Below, in pieces: positions 15,091 through 16,135 of a DNA stretch of 16,135 nucleotides (within the stretch, counting starts at the first letter, position 1; the number at the start of each line of letters is the position of its first letter). The translations under genes were made by a program, and so were the position numbers. Source of the DNA: SLAN01 sp964565375 (GTDB lineage: Bacteria; Spirochaetota; Spirochaetia; DSM-27196; SKKC01); contig CAZMEV010000072.1 in NCBI GenBank assembly GCA_964565375.1, forward strand, positions 1 through 16,135, written 5' to 3'. Under the pieces are notes generated by a model that was not told the origin of the DNA, did no database searches, and saw nothing but the letters and a program-made list of their open reading frames with translations.

Positions 15091-15471
15091 ATGAAACGAC
15101 TCTGGGATGGACTCGACCCCGGCACGTTTACATCGACAACCGAGGCTGAAGAGCAAGGCCCTTCAGTGCGCGACGACGACCGTGAGGCGATGCCGGGCCG
15201 TTCTGCTGAATCAAAGAACGAAGACGGTGCAGGGCAATCTGGGTCGGATCATGCGAATGGGAAGCAAACTCCGTCTACACTGCTCGGGCTTCCAGAAGAC
15301 GCGGACGCAGGTGAGGTCATTCTCGTGAACAAGCGTGACATCATGGTGCTTCAGTTTGTTGTGGTGCGCCTCGTCGAGAAAGGCATTCTGGATGCTGAAG
15401 AGGTTATCCGGATGAAAAAAGAAGCGAACAAAGAAATCCGCAATTCCCATCCTGATGTTGCGGGTGAGTAA
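15091..15471 (+). CDS. small acidic protein of unknown function
   Basis: 126 residues, not recognised. The N-terminal half (about 15-70) is disordered and acidic, rich in Asp, Glu, Ser and Gly. The C-terminal part (70-120; VILVNKRDIMVLQFVVVRLV then EKGILDAEEVIRMKKEANKE) looks like a compact helical domain with an amphipathic hydrophobic helix. It is too short to be certain of a membrane segment. It is transcribed divergently from the gas vesicle run and has its own palindrome upstream. Similar composition to the other acidic cluster proteins and normal codon use support a real gene. A vesicle-related role is only suggested by position. No ribosome site is clear. Confidence 0.65.
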   Translation: MKRLWDGLDPGTFTSTTEAEEQGPSVRDDDREAMPGRSAESKNEDGAGQSGSDHANGKQTPSTLLGLPEDADAGEVILVNKRDIMVLQFVVVRLVEKGILDAEEVIRMKKEANKEIRNSHPDVAGE

Positions 15472-16004
15472 GTCGGCGAAAATACGTTTACGCCTTAGCC
15501 ATCGCGAGGAGAGAGCCCGAGTACTCCGTGGTGCGATCTTGTGTGCCAGTTGGACTCGGTTCATTCTACTTGTAAGGTCCACGGTGGCACCCTAAAGGCA
15601 CTTCCTCGATGCGCTCACAACGCCGTGCTCGGTGTTGCGATCTATCTGTGTGCACTACGCCAAGGCTGCACCCATACCAGACCTGAATTAGACGATACCT
15701 ACAACTTTATTCGGTAGTGGGTAGATGCTAAGGATAAGGCTATCAGACACTGCAAGTTTGTCTTGTTCGAACCCATCCCCCTTTATCCCTTCGCTTCATC
15801 AGTCGCCCTACGGGCTCGTGTTGTTTTCTCCCCCTTGTCCACGGGAGAGATATCCATAGGATTACACCTGCGGCGAAGTTCGGCAGACAGAGGAGGAGAG
15901 CCGGATCCGATGGTGTCAGCTACACGCAATCACTTACCATTGAACTGTTCCCCTCTATCCGTTATAGCGTCAAGATTGAGGGAATACCTCCTGTAGGCGA
16001 AAAC
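15472..16004. other. right-hand stretch without a supported gene
   Basis: Only short unconvincing frames are present. Two small hairpins lie close together: GCCC-TAC-GGGC at 15805-15815 and TCTCCC/GGGAGA at 15827-15848 with a 10-base loop, separated by a T-rich run. This looks like a non-coding intergenic element, possibly a terminator for the 126-codon gene or a dispersed repeat, which cannot be decided from one copy. Confidence 0.45.
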
Positions 16005-16135
16005 TTACGCATCGCTGGCTTCGTGCACATACGCCTGTAGTGTAGACGCAAGGCTTTTTGCGATCACATACTGAAGCGCGCCGTGGTTCCACGTTCGGCA
16101 AAGATGCAAACTTAGTTGAAACGTCGGGAGAAGGA
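16005..16135 (-). CDS. possible C-terminal end of a gene entering from the right edge
   Basis: On the minus strand an open frame runs in from the window edge for 42 codons and stops at TAA (16007-16005). Its end, LQYVIAKSLASTLQAYVHEA followed by SDA, looks like a real protein C-terminus with a helix. Nothing identifies the family. A second frame is also open here for a similar distance, so the call is uncertain. A start upstream of the window would be needed. Confidence 0.3.
   Translation of the reverse strand, partial: LLPTFQLSLHLCRTWNHGALQYVIAKSLASTLQAYVHEASDA

Noticed and set aside
15763..15996. 77-codon plus-strand frame near the right end
   Set aside because: It runs through two small hairpins, has no start signal and reads like non-coding sequence.
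1..16135. CRISPR array, insertion sequence or tRNA in the window
   Set aside because: No regularly spaced direct repeats, transposase motif or tRNA cloverleaf was seen by eye in the gene-less stretches; a tRNA or IS fragment search would settle it.

Overview
The window is dominated by a gas-vesicle (buoyancy organelle) gene cluster. GC looks moderate, somewhat above half in the genes and lower in the flanks. Most genes have no recognisable Shine-Dalgarno sequence, several proteins are rich in acidic residues, and the cluster carries a photoactive yellow protein (PYP). This points to an aquatic, possibly halophilic bacterium. Scarce Shine-Dalgarno sites are typical of the Bacteroidota/Rhodothermota side of the tree, and PYP is known from Salinibacter there. 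That placement is an inference, not proven by the window.

Layout. Positions 1-737 are a low-GC stretch with no convincing gene. Positions 738-5802 hold four plus-strand genes: an 859-residue coiled-coil protein ending in a PYP-like PAS domain without the chromophore cysteine; a stand-alone PYP with all the main chromophore-pocket residues; a 263-residue coiled-coil protein sharing a repeat motif with the first; and a 317-residue unknown with a possible N-terminal helix-turn-helix. These converge at 5803-5808 on a long minus-strand run of twelve genes (14492 down to 5809). In transcription order: a GvpC-like repeat protein with a C-terminal helix-hairpin-helix domain, gvpG, a double ArsA/Get3-type ATPase, gvpS, gvpK, gvpJ, gvpA, gvpN, a GvpV-like protein, gvpF, a short possible GvpH remnant and a second GvpF/GvpL. 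Positions 14493-15090 form an AT-rich intergenic region with a good sigma70-type promoter for the minus-strand run, an upstream 18-bp palindrome, and a second palindrome before a divergent 126-residue unknown gene (15091-15471). The rest is mostly non-coding, except for a possible minus-strand gene end at the right edge.

Working model. GvpA is the shell protein; GvpJ and GvpS are minor shell or nucleation paralogues. GvpF/L, GvpG, GvpK and GvpV are assembly factors, GvpN is the AAA+ assembly ATPase, and the GvpC-like protein would coat or stiffen the shell. The ArsA/Get3-like ATPase could chaperone the very hydrophobic GvpA before assembly (inference). The most interesting element is the facing block of a blue-light receptor (PYP) next to a long coiled-coil protein with a non-photoactive copy of the same fold. 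This suggests a light-controlled input to vesicle formation or function (inference). No gvpO and no chromophore-synthesis genes are visible in the window.
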